From NCBI RefSeq assembly GCF_000801955.1, contig NZ_JSZO01000001.1:558001-622000 (forward strand): a DNA stretch of 64,000 nt. The letters are read 5' to 3'. Source of the DNA: Ralstonia sp. A12 (GTDB taxonomy: Bacteria; Pseudomonadota; Gammaproteobacteria; Burkholderiales; Burkholderiaceae). Of this stretch, positions 54,717 through 63,957 are shown piece after piece. The notes beneath the pieces were generated by a model, which was not told the origin of the DNA, ran no database searches, and was given only the letters and a program-made list of their open reading frames with translations. How positions within the stretch are numbered: the stretch's first letter is position 1; every line of letters starts with the position of its first letter. The position numbers were made by a program, and so were the translations under genes.

Positions 54717-54955
54717 GGCGTGACGGTTGAAATGCGAGATGAGGCATTCTGCCGGACACCCTCTCCAATGCACCATGAAACATCCCGTACCGCCAGCGTG
54801 ACAGCCGTCAACTGCGCCGTACGGGATCTGTCATCGACCTCAGCGACCATCGAAATCGATACTTCGACCCGTCGAGTGCAGTACTGCACCCGATCCTGCC
54901 CGAGCCCTGAACCCTCGGGGTGGGCAGGAATACTCAGGGGGTATGGAAGAACGCA

Positions 54956-55048
54956 ATGACCAACAATCCGAACTGGCCCAGCACCACAGGCAACAAATCT
55001 GGCGGTGGACGCGGCAACAATCCCCCGCGCCGAAGCGGTAAGCGATGA
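54956..55048 (+). CDS. Possible 30-residue small protein
   Basis: ATG 54956 with GGAAG six nt upstream and TGA at 55046. The peptide starts MTNNPNWPSTTGNKSGGGRG and continues into a basic tail. Its NPNWPS-TGN-SGGGRGN pattern resembles tiny conserved hypothetical proteins I recall from proteobacteria (from memory only). Four bases after the stop a perfect 10-bp hairpin begins, consistent with a short transcript. An overlapping alternative ORF from ATG 54943 also exists. Function unknown. Confidence 0.4.
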   Translation: MTNNPNWPSTTGNKSGGGRGNNPPRRSGKR

Positions 55049-55052
55049 ACCT

Positions 55053-55079
55053 GCGGATGCCGTTTGGTGCGGCATCCGC
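55053..55079 (+). terminator. Perfect hairpin after the small ORF
   Basis: GCGGATGCCG (55053-55062) and CGGCATCCGC (55070-55079) form a 10-bp stem with a 7-nt loop. No T-run follows, so termination would be weak or Rho-assisted, but the position directly after the small ORF is suggestive. Confidence 0.5.
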
Positions 55080-55219
55080 TATGGCGCTCAGAACTCTATT
55101 GATCGTGTGGGCGGTGCCGAGTTTTGATCACCCAAGTGCTACAGGAATCCAGGAATCCTGATCGCCATAGTTCCTCTCTGGCGAAACACGGCCTGATACG
55201 CTCCCTTTAGACGGGGCGG

Positions 55220-55687
55220 TCAAAAGGTGACCAACTTAACGAGACCGCTTGCAGCACGAGCGCGTGGCCATAGCTCCCATCGGAGAGCGTTGAAATCGAT
55301 CGGTAGTTTGCCCATCGACGAGTAGCGCACCGGATTGCTACCACGTGGCGCCCACACCCCTGGAACGTTCACTCTGGCAAACCGCGTCACGCCGACCACG
55401 ATACGATTTTCGTAGCCGGGCTCCCGACGCATGTAAATACCTCTGCCGATTTCCCCAACGAAAAATGCTGCACCGTGATCCTCATCGCCGCCGGGCTCCT
55501 CGTAGCGATCATTACGGTTCCGCGTGGCGATCACGTACTTGCAACCGCTCACGCGCTCGGCGTTCGCAACCCAATACGCAACCCCTCCGCGTCGAACAAT
55601 TTCATCGATGGAGTTGGCGGTCAACACCATCAGTACGTCGTCGCAAGCCCGTTCCATCGCATTCCTGGTTAAAGGTTTCAGGGCCAT
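55220..55687 (-). CDS. Hypothetical protein, 155 residues
   Basis: From ATG 55687 (MALKPLTRNAMERACDDVLM). Alpha/beta sequence with a distinctive central pattern (GRGIYMRREPGYENRIVVGV, then TRFARVNVPGVW). Not recognised as a known family. An alternative start upstream at 55750 reads less naturally. Confidence 0.5.
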   Translation of the reverse strand: MALKPLTRNAMERACDDVLMVLTANSIDEIVRRGGVAYWVANAERVSGCKYVIATRNRNDRYEEPGGDEDHGAAFFVGEIGRGIYMRREPGYENRIVVGVTRFARVNVPGVWAPRGSNPVRYSSMGKLPIDFNALRWELWPRARAASGLVKLVTF

Positions 55688-55793
55688 GGCACATCGCAGC
55701 CGCCGTTCAGTCTGACGGCCACCACTACGACAGTCATGTCCCCAAAGCAACGTACTAGGATCGATGGCATAGGTCTACCATCGTCGATGCTCA

Positions 55794-56138
55794 TCAACCA
55801 TTGAGAATTTTCGTCGTGATCACCCATTTTTCAATGGGCGGTGGCTCAGAAGCTGGTGCTTGGTGCGTCGGGTCGAACTGGGCAAGCTGCGCTCGAAGGA
55901 ATTCACTGACCCGACGCTCAGCACCGGCTTGATCTTCCGCTGCGGCAAAATCTTGCACTGCTTCATGAGAAACAGCGATCGAAATTGTTTTGGATCGTTT
56001 GTTCGGAAGCTCAGGATCATCGTGGAGCAACCACGAAACACCTACGTTCAATGCGTCAACTCCTCGCACTATCTGGATGTCCGCGCCTTCCGGCATCACC
56101 TTTTCTATTGTCTGCAGGATTGCCTTCTCGGTAGACAT
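55794..56138 (-). CDS. Hypothetical protein, 114 residues
   Basis: From ATG 56138 (MSTEKAILQTIEKVMPEGAD). A small alpha/beta domain (IQIVRGVDALNVGVSWLLHD; KRSKTISIAVSHEAVQDFAA) with a Pro-rich tail. No motif was recognised. Confidence 0.5.
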   Translation of the reverse strand: MSTEKAILQTIEKVMPEGADIQIVRGVDALNVGVSWLLHDDPELPNKRSKTISIAVSHEAVQDFAAAEDQAGAERRVSEFLRAQLAQFDPTHQAPASEPPPIEKWVITTKILNG

Positions 56139-56300
56139 AGCTCCGCCTCAAATCAATTTGAACATGCATGCCCCAGGATGCAGTCGGTCAACAAGCTGGG
56201 CGCATGTCCAGCATGCAATAAAAGTCGGTGACCGGCACCGATACGTGCACAAACATACCTGGGCCCGGCACAATGTGCTGCCTTCCATCGAGTCATTCGT

Positions 56301-56606
56301 ATGCTGAAGGCTCTACCGGCCCATCGCTCCTTTGGAGTCGGCAATGTGCTACGTGTCCTGCATGACCACTGCGATCCGTCTTTGAGCGTGAGCGACGAAG
56401 TATCAGAGGTATACCAAGCATACGTCCGCGACATTTCGGACCGAACCGGCTTGCCACCACAAGTCGTTGCTCCCGTCTTCCACGACATCTTGAGGACGTT
56501 GAGCTCTGACGCCACGGTGGAAACCTTTGTAATTTTGCTTGCGGCCAAGAAGACACTGACAAAGCTCAAGACGATGCCAGGCCACCATCCAACATCGCAA
56601 CGATAG
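56301..56606 (+). CDS. DUF3562-like protein
   Basis: 101 residues from ATG 56301. The core (SEVYQAYVRDISDRTGLPPQ, then VVAPVFHDILRTLSSDATVE, then TFVILLAAKKTLTKL) follows the DUF3562 pattern: a helix, 'TGxPxxxV', then a helix ending in a basic patch. DUF3562 genes are typical of Burkholderiales. The role is unknown. Confidence 0.6.
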   Translation: MLKALPAHRSFGVGNVLRVLHDHCDPSLSVSDEVSEVYQAYVRDISDRTGLPPQVVAPVFHDILRTLSSDATVETFVILLAAKKTLTKLKTMPGHHPTSQR

Positions 56607-56620
56607 AGGGCTGCCGTTGC

Positions 56621-56857
56621 CTACTTCCTCTCGTCGGTGACGATGAATTCGCTAGCGGCTATGTGCTGGATGGTCGCCATGGTTGCCAGATCACGCTTGG
56701 TAGTTGGCTCGCTGGCGGTGATGCCGGTGGCGTGTTTCGCCTTCGTCCCCTGCGGATAGAAGACGAACAGGGTGCCGGGTGAGGCATCTGGTTCGGCACG
56801 TAGGCGCTTGTTCAGGATCTTGAGGTACTTCTTCTTCGAGACCTTCTTCGCAGCCAT
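56621..56857 (-). CDS. Small basic protein
   Basis: 78 residues from ATG 56857, which has AGGAGG 6 nt upstream. Lysine-rich N-terminus (MAAKKVSKKKYLKILNKRLR), then a small alpha/beta part (GTLFVFYPQGTKAKHATGIT). No family was recognised. Confidence 0.5.
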   Translation of the reverse strand: MAAKKVSKKKYLKILNKRLRAEPDASPGTLFVFYPQGTKAKHATGITASEPTTKRDLATMATIQHIAASEFIVTDERK

Positions 56858-57006
56858 GACGTCCTCCTGCGCAGTTGTGGTTGGGGCAGCATACCAGCAC
56901 AACTGTTTGACCGTCGCGACAAAGGGAGCCCACGAGGTTCGATCGGCGAGACGCTGATCTGGCGGGATATGGACGGCGACGACGATTTTCAGAGAACAGC
57001 ACCGAC

Positions 57007-57909
57007 TCAGTAGCCAAAGGTATTTGGCGGGCACTGCGGGCAGCCCGTATCTTGCCGTGCCTCGGTAACAAGATTGCTGTCACCGTATGACATGCTCAGT
57101 CCCCAGCCAAACTTGGGATCGAGAAGGCTTTTCCATTGCGTGCCGTTGCGGTAAGTGACCGCGAAAGACGTCCCTGCCAAATCGACAGCCGTAATGAGGG
57201 CTCCGGTGTAGCCGAGTTGTACAACCGATGTCCGGCCGCTGGCGAGATCGATCTTCACGTTTTGGAGGACGCCGTTCGAGATGGTATAGGCGTAGCGAGC
57301 CACCTCCATCACCTTTTCGTCCATAAACACGGTCATGAGCGTCGGCAGACCAGGTACCCGAGGGTCTGCATACTCGTACGTGACTGTCACCGGTGCCGGG
57401 TTCGGGCATTCGCTATCCAACGCCTGCCGCATGATAGCGAGCCGCCCGTCCTTGTTGTACGTGAAGGTGTAGCGCACCTTCTGGCCGCCAACTGCCATGC
57501 AAAAGTTCTCGGCCGTCTGCAGACGGTAGGGCAAAACCGCGTTATACGCAAAACTGAGCTTCGTTGGCGGCGCGTCGTATCGCGTAGCGACGATTTCACT
57601 CAGCATGCCGTCCGGAGAGTAGCTGTTTGTCTGTGACCAACCTGCGATGCTGCTGGTTTTTGGAAGGCAGCCCATCACCGGGCCGGCGCCAAACAGGTCG
57701 ACGAGAAACCAGCCAGCCTGCGCGAACATGTCCGGTGTTGCCGAATTGCCTGGCGACGCGATCATCGACGTGGCCGTCATGCCAAGGTCGGCTGTCGTGC
57801 TGATCGTGCTGCCGGGACCGAATGTCCCGCATGCAAAGGGAGACTCTGCATGGGCGCTAGCGCCTACGAGGCACAGTAAGGCTACGGCAGCGTATTGGGA
57901 GGTTTGCAT
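57007..57909 (-). CDS. Secreted YD-like protein
   Basis: 300 residues from ATG 57909 (MQTSQYAAVALLCLVGASAHA is a signal peptide). The mature part has Rhs/YD-like strand repeats (YSPDGMLSEIVATRYD; FTYNKDGRLAIMRQALDS; VTYEYADPRVPG) and Cys residues that could form disulfides. It looks like a small exported beta protein, not a full Rhs. Confidence 0.6.
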   Translation of the reverse strand: MQTSQYAAVALLCLVGASAHAESPFACGTFGPGSTISTTADLGMTATSMIASPGNSATPDMFAQAGWFLVDLFGAGPVMGCLPKTSSIAGWSQTNSYSPDGMLSEIVATRYDAPPTKLSFAYNAVLPYRLQTAENFCMAVGGQKVRYTFTYNKDGRLAIMRQALDSECPNPAPVTVTYEYADPRVPGLPTLMTVFMDEKVMEVARYAYTISNGVLQNVKIDLASGRTSVVQLGYTGALITAVDLAGTSFAVTYRNGTQWKSLLDPKFGWGLSMSYGDSNLVTEARQDTGCPQCPPNTFGY

Positions 57910-58029
57910 TGTGTGAGTTCCCGTGGATTTCAATGAGGGTAAGCTGGCCCTGGCGAGCAACACATGAAAAGCGTGGCCGCGAAAGCGGCCAAGAGCGCTC
58001 ACCCCTATCCCATGCGGCACGCGCTCGGG

Positions 58030-58248
58030 TCAAATGATCTGGATCGTTCCGTGATCCACTAGGCCATCGAAGTCAGCAGCTGTGAAACCTGTGTTCGATC
58101 TGGTGAAATCGGAGATATAGAAACCTACATCGATTCGCAGACGGTCGCGGAGCTTCTTCTGATCACCAGTCGCAGCCGCACGGACCTGTCGCAGGAGATC
58201 CCGAATGCGCTCCGCGTCGGCTTGCGAAAAGGTGCTCTTCCCTTTCAT
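58030..58248 (-). CDS. Small conserved-looking protein
   Basis: 72 residues from ATG 58248 (MKGKSTFSQADAERIRDLLR). Two helices and a C-terminal beta part (GFYISDFTRSNTGFTAADFD). It follows the next small gene by 26 nt. It resembles small proteins I recall from mobile elements (memory only). Function unknown. Confidence 0.5.
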   Translation of the reverse strand: MKGKSTFSQADAERIRDLLRQVRAAATGDQKKLRDRLRIDVGFYISDFTRSNTGFTAADFDGLVDHGTIQII

Positions 58249-58274
58249 GCTGGTCCCAACATCTACAAATCGAG

Positions 58275-58472
58275 CTAGTGCTTGCGTTTTGCTGCGTTGC
58301 GTATGTCCTTCTCGCTCGTCTTGCCGGTCGCATCGCGCATCTTCTTGAGTGTCGTTTGTGGTCCAAATCCGGGAATCGGTCTCGGTAGATTTTTGTTCAT
58401 GGTGTTGCCATGCTTCTGCTCAATCTGACCATCCTTATCGCGATGCCTACCGTCTAGTCCTGGCTGCTTCAT
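58275..58472 (-). CDS. Small protein with MKQPGLDGRHRDKDG start
   Basis: 65 residues from ATG 58472, with GGAG 7 nt upstream. The N-terminal motif (MKQPGLDGRHRDKDGQIEQK) recurs, from memory, in small mobile-element proteins. A basic C-terminal half follows. It probably forms a unit with the 72-residue gene. Confidence 0.5.
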   Translation of the reverse strand: MKQPGLDGRHRDKDGQIEQKHGNTMNKNLPRPIPGFGPQTTLKKMRDATGKTSEKDIRNAAKRKH

Positions 58473-59012
58473 CAGTGGTCTCCTCGACAAGGTTGTTGGC
58501 AACCGAACGGCTGGTTGAAATGTGCTTGCCCACCCGGTCTCCCCGCGTGTGTTTCGCTCATATCTCCGCACTGCAGCATGCGGAAGGTTATAGATTTGAA
58601 ACGCACCACATGCCACCAGCATGAGGGACTAGCTCGAACGTAGTAACAGTCCTGTCATCAACAGGCAGTCTGACAATCTCCCGCTCTTTCGCGCTCGGGA
58701 CCCGGACCATCCAGATTCGGGACAACGTAGTCAGGCATACGCTAGCAACACTAGTCCCGCCTTGATTGACGGCCTCGGCTGAAAAATTTCGGGCAATCCG
58801 AATAGTTGCTGCATGCCGCTCGATGGAAACCCTTCACATAGCTTCCTAGATAGCTGTCGCCAGCGCACCCGCAACATTCCATTCAGAACAGGCTCGCAAC
58901 AATTCGCCAACCGAGATTCCAGAATTTCTGAATCACATATCACCTCCCCGAGCCGGCAAGAGCCCTGCTCCGTCCGAGTAATTCCGCACGGGCGCACCAC
59001 TTGGGAGAACCC
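58473..59012. other. Intergenic region without a recognised gene
   Basis: About 540 nt between the minus-strand small-gene pair and the plus-strand ICE block. ORFs here are short and unconvincing. It should hold divergent promoters, but no confident -35/-10 pair was found. Confidence 0.4.
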
Positions 59013-59747
59013 GTGGCCTCCACGACCAATCCACCGATCGCCTTGACGATTTGCCTGATCGTCGTTTTCGTTGTGCTCTTTGCGCTCGGAATCTACTGGC
59101 TGCTGTTTCGCAAAGGAGGGCCCGTTCAACCGCGTCCCACCCGCCCACACGCTAGCTCCTGGCCTCCCCTACCTCATGCGTCAGAGGACGAGTGGGAAGC
59201 CTCCGCACCGTACCCTGAATTCGCTACGCAGCATGCGCGCTTTGCGAACCAGGCAAGGCACTCAGTCTCGGCATTCCACGACATATGCGAGCCCACTCCA
59301 GACGACGCCCATCCCGCCCAAGATCTTCACGACGTTTGGGAATCTCTTCAGGAAGCGGTTGAGCCAGCGTCGTTAGCATCCCCTTCCCCACCCTCACCAG
59401 CCTCGATGTCTGCGGGCCAAATCCGATGCCCACGCTGCCTGTCTTCGCGCATCGACACCCGCAACCTCGCCCGCAAGGCCGGCAGCACGATCGGCAGCGT
59501 TGCGGGCGCGACCGGCGGCATGGCAGCGGCGCTCGCCGGTGCCGAGACCGGTGCTGTAGTCGGTTCCTTCGCGGGACCGCTTGGCACGGTGTTCGGCGGA
59601 CTGGCCGGCGCCGTGATCGCCGGCCTCGCGGGCAGTGCCGCCGGTTGTGCGGCAGGCTCGGTCGTGGGGGCCGCCATCGACGCGAACGTGCTGGACAACT
59701 ACCGGTGCCTGGCCTGCCAGCATGTCTTCAGCGTCGTGCAGGACTGA
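59013..59747 (+). CDS. Membrane protein with C-terminal glycine-zipper region (ICE-type)
   Basis: 244 residues from GTG 59013 (GGGAG 5 nt upstream). An N-terminal anchor (PPIALTICLIVVFVVLFALG), a polar linker, a CPRC motif, then a Gly/Ala-rich zipper (GSIAGATGG-like, GAVVGSFAGPLGTVFGGLAG) and a second CxxC (LACQ). The two Cys pairs could bind zinc. It lies at the head of an ICE-like gene block; function unknown. Confidence 0.55.
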   Translation: MASTTNPPIALTICLIVVFVVLFALGIYWLLFRKGGPVQPRPTRPHASSWPPLPHASEDEWEASAPYPEFATQHARFANQARHSVSAFHDICEPTPDDAHPAQDLHDVWESLQEAVEPASLASPSPPSPASMSAGQIRCPRCLSSRIDTRNLARKAGSTIGSVAGATGGMAAALAGAETGAVVGSFAGPLGTVFGGLAGAVIAGLAGSAAGCAAGSVVGAAIDANVLDNYRCLACQHVFSVVQD

Positions 59748-59847
59748 TTCCCTCGCCTTCACCGGCCCACCGCATTCCCCTTCTCTTCCATCTTTTCATC
59801 CGCCTGGCTCTAGCCGGGCTTTATGCACTTGTTTTCAGGAGTTCACC

Positions 59848-60819
59848 ATGCACCTTGTGCAATCCATGGCATATACCGGCGAGCGGCCTTGGCACGGCCT
59901 TGGCAACAAGCTCGCACCCAACCAACCGCTCGAGGTCTGGGCCGAACGCGCCGGCATGAACTGGCAGATTGAATCGTCCGACGTTCGCTTTGTCGCCAGC
60001 AGCGCCAGTTCCCACATCGGCGCCATCCACGCCTTCCCCGAACAAAAAGTCCTCTACCGTTCAGACAACAAGGCGGCCTTGGCTGTCGTTTCCTCGCGCT
60101 ATCAAGTTGTTCAGCCTCGAGAAGTGTTGGAGTTCTATCGTGACTTGACTGAAGTGGGCGGCTTCGAACTGGAAACGGCTGGCGTGCTCAAAGAAGGCCG
60201 CCGTTTTTGGGCATTGGCCAAGACGGGCCAAACCGGCACGCTCAAGGGCAAGGACACCATCAAGGGTTACTTGCTCCTTGCCTCCGCATGCGACGGGTCG
60301 CTGGCCACGACAGCCCAGCCAACAAGCGTCAGGGTCGTGTGCAACAACACGCTGCAAATCGCCCTGGGCGACGGCGCTGGTGCCGTCAAGGTCTCCCATC
60401 GGACGCGCTTTGATGCCGATGCGGTCAAACGTCAGTTGGGGCTGGCCGTGTCGAACTGGGAAGCCTTCATGGCCCGCACCAAGGCGATGGCCGAATGCAA
60501 GCTCACCGACGCGGCGGTCGAGACGTTTTTCCGGCGAGTGCTGACCTACCCCACCAACCAGCCGTCCGAGCGGGCCGCACCTGTCGTCAACGAACAGGCG
60601 CTCAAGGTGGTCGGCGAGTTGTACGCCGGGCGCGGCATGGGCGCCCAGTTGCCCTCTGCGGCGGGAACGCTGTGGGGCGCGGTGAATGCCTTGACCGAGT
60701 GGACAGACCACCACCGCCGCGCACGCAGCGATGACCATCGCCGCGACGCGTCCTGGTTTGGCTCTGGCGCCACGCTCAAGCAACGTGCTTGGGATGAGGC
60801 CATGCGACTCATCGCGTGA
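59848..60819 (+). CDS. DUF932 family protein
   Basis: 323 residues from ATG 59848, CAGGAG upstream. The family signatures are present: MAYTGERPWHGLGNKLAPNQ near the N-terminus and later TSVRVVCNNTLQIALGDGAG. DUF932 proteins are frequent in plasmids, phages and ICEs. Biochemical role unknown; some are thought to take part in DNA-related functions. Confidence 0.82.
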   Translation: MHLVQSMAYTGERPWHGLGNKLAPNQPLEVWAERAGMNWQIESSDVRFVASSASSHIGAIHAFPEQKVLYRSDNKAALAVVSSRYQVVQPREVLEFYRDLTEVGGFELETAGVLKEGRRFWALAKTGQTGTLKGKDTIKGYLLLASACDGSLATTAQPTSVRVVCNNTLQIALGDGAGAVKVSHRTRFDADAVKRQLGLAVSNWEAFMARTKAMAECKLTDAAVETFFRRVLTYPTNQPSERAAPVVNEQALKVVGELYAGRGMGAQLPSAAGTLWGAVNALTEWTDHHRRARSDDHRRDASWFGSGATLKQRAWDEAMRLIA

Positions 60820-60842
60820 ACATTGATGTGCTTTTCCCAATA

Positions 60843-60869
60843 CGCCCGGCCGGGTTTTCCCGCCGGGCG
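60843..60869 (+). terminator. Hairpin after the DUF932 gene
   Basis: CGCCCGGC (60843-60850) pairs with GCCGGGCG (60862-60869), with an inner GGG/CCC pair and a TTTT loop, followed by TTCTTCTTTCT. This looks like a rho-independent terminator, or an attenuator before the YqaJ gene. Confidence 0.7.
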
Positions 60870-60890
60870 TTCTTCTTTCTGGAGGTCAGC

Positions 60891-61889
60891 ATGACCCTGT
60901 CTGAAACAAAGGTGCGCCGACGCCAGCGTCCTGCGCTGCGCCTGGTGCCCACCAAGGACTTGCCGCGTGAAGACTGGCTGGCCGTACGCAGGACCGGCAT
61001 CGGCGGATCGGATGCCGCCGCAGCGGTTGGCCTGAACCCCTATAAGAGCCGGCTGGAGTTGTGGCTGGAGAAGACCGGCCGGGATGCCGAATTGCCCAAG
61101 CCCGACCCCAACGACACGCGAGAGCCCGTGTATTGGGGCGTGCTCTTGGAAGGCATCGTCGCAGCGGCCTACACGCAGCAGACGGGTCATCGTGTCCGCA
61201 AGGTCAATGCCGTACTGCGGCACCCCACCATTCCCTTCATGCTGGCGAATCTGGATCGCGAAGTCATTGGCGTGCCCGGTGTGCAGATCCTGGAGTGCAA
61301 GACCGCTGGCCTGTTCGGTGCGCGCCACTGGCAGGACGGCGTCCCAGAATACGTGGTCTTGCAGGCTCAACATCAGCTCGCGGTATCCGGCAAGCAAGCT
61401 GCTGATGTGGCCGTGCTGCTATGCGGACAGCGTCTGGAGGTCCACCGCATCGAACGCGATGACGAACTCATCGCCGGGCTCATTCCGCTGGAAGCCGAGT
61501 TCTGGCGCTATGTGCAAACCGATACCCCACCACCAGGAGACGGCTCCGAATCGGCCGACCGTGCGCTACGCGTTCTGTATCCGCGTGATAGCGGCGGCAC
61601 GGTGGATTTCTCGGACGACCGGCACTTGAGCGCGGTGTTCGCCGATCTGGTCAGCGTGCGCGAGCAGATCGAGGCCCAGGAAGTGGCGGCTGCCAAGCTC
61701 AAACAAACGATCCAGTCCGCCATGGGTGAAGCGTCATGCGCGCTCTTCGAGACCGGCGAAGTCACGTATCGGCGCAGCAAGGACGGCACCAGCATCGACC
61801 TGGAACGGCTCCTGGCCGACCACCCCGAGCTTGCTCAGCAGTACGCCCTCCCCAAAGCGGGTTCACGCCGCTTTCTCATCTACCCGTAA
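60891..61889 (+). CDS. YqaJ-type phage recombinase/exonuclease
   Basis: 332 residues from ATG 60891 with TGGAGG upstream. YqaJ-like core: DWLAVRRTGIGGSDAAAAVG near 24-43, catalytic-like ILECKTAGLFG near 142, and QAQHQLAVSGKQAADVAVLL near 163. It belongs to the PD-(D/E)XK lambda-exonuclease type used for homologous recombination by mobile elements. C-terminal helices are typical. Confidence 0.88.
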   Translation: MTLSETKVRRRQRPALRLVPTKDLPREDWLAVRRTGIGGSDAAAAVGLNPYKSRLELWLEKTGRDAELPKPDPNDTREPVYWGVLLEGIVAAAYTQQTGHRVRKVNAVLRHPTIPFMLANLDREVIGVPGVQILECKTAGLFGARHWQDGVPEYVVLQAQHQLAVSGKQAADVAVLLCGQRLEVHRIERDDELIAGLIPLEAEFWRYVQTDTPPPGDGSESADRALRVLYPRDSGGTVDFSDDRHLSAVFADLVSVREQIEAQEVAAAKLKQTIQSAMGEASCALFETGEVTYRRSKDGTSIDLERLLADHPELAQQYALPKAGSRRFLIYP

Positions 61890-61902
61890 TCTGGAGTCCC
61901 CT

Positions 61903-62823
61903 ATGTTGAAAGGTTTGATGATCACGCCGCCCATCATTGGGCGCATCACCATTGGTCGTGTCGTCGAGAAGAACGGTAAGCGCCTGCCCGAGAAGGATGA
62001 CCAGTTCACGCTCACCACCCAGGTGCAGCAGCGTGGCGAGTGGATCTTGCATCCGCTCAACGAATCGTTGCGCAAGGCCTCGCCGGGCAAGCTGCGCTCC
62101 ATTCCCGTGCGCTTGCTCTTCAACGATCCGACCCTCTCGCTGCGTGCGGATTACACCCTGTTCGACAGAGATAGCGGTCGCCCGGTCTGCGTCGGGAATG
62201 GCGAGCGCTGCAAACGCGTGGAGGACAGCGGCATTGCGGTCCTGCCCTGCCCGTCGCCGGAAGGCTGTCAGTTCGGCGGCCCGGGCGGCTGCAAGCCGTA
62301 TGGCCGATTGAATGTGATAGTAGGCGACGAAGACGAGATGGGTTCGTTCATCTTCCGTACCACCTCGTTCAACTCCATTCGTACGCTGGCAGCACGCCTG
62401 CACTACTTCAGCGCGGTATCCGGCAACCTGCTGGCCTGTCTGGCGCTGGAATTGAGGCTGCGGGGTAAATCCACCGCGCAAAGCTACCGTGGCGCCATCT
62501 ATTACGTCGATCTGGCGGTCCGGGTCGGCACGACGCTGGAAGCGACCATTACGGAGGCGCGAGAACTGGACGCACGCCGCAAGGCAGCCGGCTTCGATCA
62601 GGCGGCGTTGGATGCGGCCGCCAGGGCGGGCTTTGCCAACGGGGAGTTCGAGGACAGCGCGGAAGAAGCGGCAGCGGTGGCCGAGGAATTCTATCCGGGG
62701 CAAGTCCAGGGCGATGCAGCACTTGGCTCAGAGGCGGCGGCTAATGAGGCACCCGGACCTGTCCCCACCCTGCGCGACAAGCTCACGCGCAAGGCGGCTT
62801 TGCTGGGCGGATCGGCCGCATGA
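61903..62823 (+). CDS. ICE 'hydrolase or metal-binding' protein
   Basis: 306 residues from ATG 61903 with CTGGAG upstream. A Cys-rich central segment (GERCKRV, CPSPEGCQFGGPGGCKPYGR) suggests a metal site, while the rest is alpha/beta. The type follows DUF932 and YqaJ in many ICEs and is often annotated by this name. A recombination-associated role is inferred from linkage. Confidence 0.72.
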   Translation: MLKGLMITPPIIGRITIGRVVEKNGKRLPEKDDQFTLTTQVQQRGEWILHPLNESLRKASPGKLRSIPVRLLFNDPTLSLRADYTLFDRDSGRPVCVGNGERCKRVEDSGIAVLPCPSPEGCQFGGPGGCKPYGRLNVIVGDEDEMGSFIFRTTSFNSIRTLAARLHYFSAVSGNLLACLALELRLRGKSTAQSYRGAIYYVDLAVRVGTTLEATITEARELDARRKAAGFDQAALDAAARAGFANGEFEDSAEEAAAVAEEFYPGQVQGDAALGSEAAANEAPGPVPTLRDKLTRKAALLGGSAA

Positions 62824-63845
62824 GCCGGGGCGCCTCTCGGGCGCTGGCGGTCGCGGCGACCGGCACCGCGCTCTGCCTGTCGTTGTTGGCCGGCTGGCAG
62901 CGCGGCGGCTCGTCTGCCGAACGGCTGGTGTGGGTCGCCATCGGTGTCGTGCTGGTCGCCTGCGCCCACCTGCTGCCGGCGCTGGTGCGGGGCGCGTCGG
63001 CTGGAGTCCGTGGCGTGGCCGCCGTCCTGTGGCTTGCCTGCATGGCGGCGGCGTGCCTCGGTCACGCCACGTTCTTCGTCCTGGCCCAGCGGCATGCCGG
63101 GGAACTGCGGATGTTGGCGGCGCCTGTCCCAGAGCCGGCGGCGGCCAATCGGAGTCTCACAGCGGTCATGACGGAACGGGCTGAGGTTGTTGCGCGGCTG
63201 GCGACGATCACGACTCAGCGCTGTTCCGGCAACTGCCCGACACTGGAGGCGCGTCGCGTCACGCTGACTGCGAGACTTGCTGCGCTGGACGCCGAAGTGG
63301 AAAACGTACGGCGCAGCATGGCCGAGCGTGACCGCGCGACGGCACAACGCGACGCGCGACTCACCGATCCGGTCACGGCGCGACTCGCCGCGCTACTGGG
63401 CACAACGGTGGTGCGTGTTGAGCTCCTGACGGCGCTCACCTTCGCTGCGGTTCTGGAGGGCATTGCCTGTCTGCTCTGGACGCTGACACTGGTGTCGCGC
63501 CAGCGCTCGGAGACTCCAGTCGCGCCCAGTCATGCCCTAGCCGTCGCACCAGCAGGGCCGTTACCCGCAGCGGTCGCATGTGCGACTGACGTGACTGCAC
63601 CCCCAGTCACGGCCGTCACGCTAGGTGCCGTCGAAACGGCAGGCAGTCACGCCCCACACGACGCTCCAGTCACGCCGCACCCGCCAAGCGCGTCGCACGA
63701 CCCCGACGTGACGCAACTCGTCCAGGCCATCGCCACCGGACAACTGCGCCCGACCGTCAACGGCATCCGCCAGTTTCTTGGCTGCTCCCAGGCCCGGGCC
63801 ATCGCCCTGCGCCGCCGGCTCGCTGAACTCGCCTCAGCGGCATAA
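62820..63845 (+). CDS. ICE membrane protein with C-terminal DNA-binding-like segment
   Basis: 341 residues, ATGA overlap with the previous gene. Three N-terminal hydrophobic segments, a central coiled coil (TARLAALDAEVENVRRSMAE), another hydrophobic segment (LLTALTFAAVLEGIACLLW), a Thr/Val/Ala/Pro-rich linker and a C-terminal HTH-like end (NGIRQFLGCSQARAIALRRR). No family was recognised. Confidence 0.6.
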   Translation: MSRGASRALAVAATGTALCLSLLAGWQRGGSSAERLVWVAIGVVLVACAHLLPALVRGASAGVRGVAAVLWLACMAAACLGHATFFVLAQRHAGELRMLAAPVPEPAAANRSLTAVMTERAEVVARLATITTQRCSGNCPTLEARRVTLTARLAALDAEVENVRRSMAERDRATAQRDARLTDPVTARLAALLGTTVVRVELLTALTFAAVLEGIACLLWTLTLVSRQRSETPVAPSHALAVAPAGPLPAAVACATDVTAPPVTAVTLGAVETAGSHAPHDAPVTPHPPSASHDPDVTQLVQAIATGQLRPTVNGIRQFLGCSQARAIALRRRLAELASAA

Positions 63846-63846
63846 C

Positions 63847-63865
63847 GCCGGGCTTGGCGCCCGGC
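63847..63865 (+). terminator. Hairpin after the membrane protein gene
   Basis: GCCGGGC (63847-63853) and GCCCGGC (63859-63865), 5-nt loop, followed by ATTTCTG. A short terminator-like element. Confidence 0.5.
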
Positions 63866-63957
63866 ATTTCTGCCGTTGTGTTTCCCATCCATTTTGGTGT
63901 GCCCGGTTCCGGTTGGCCCGGAGGCTCGCGCACGCCCTTACACCTTAGGAGCCCCCA

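Noticed and set aside
54943-55038. Alternative 31-codon ORF overlapping the candidate small protein
   Set aside because: It reads as a Gln/Arg-rich string with no pattern and does not end at the hairpin; the other frame is preferred.
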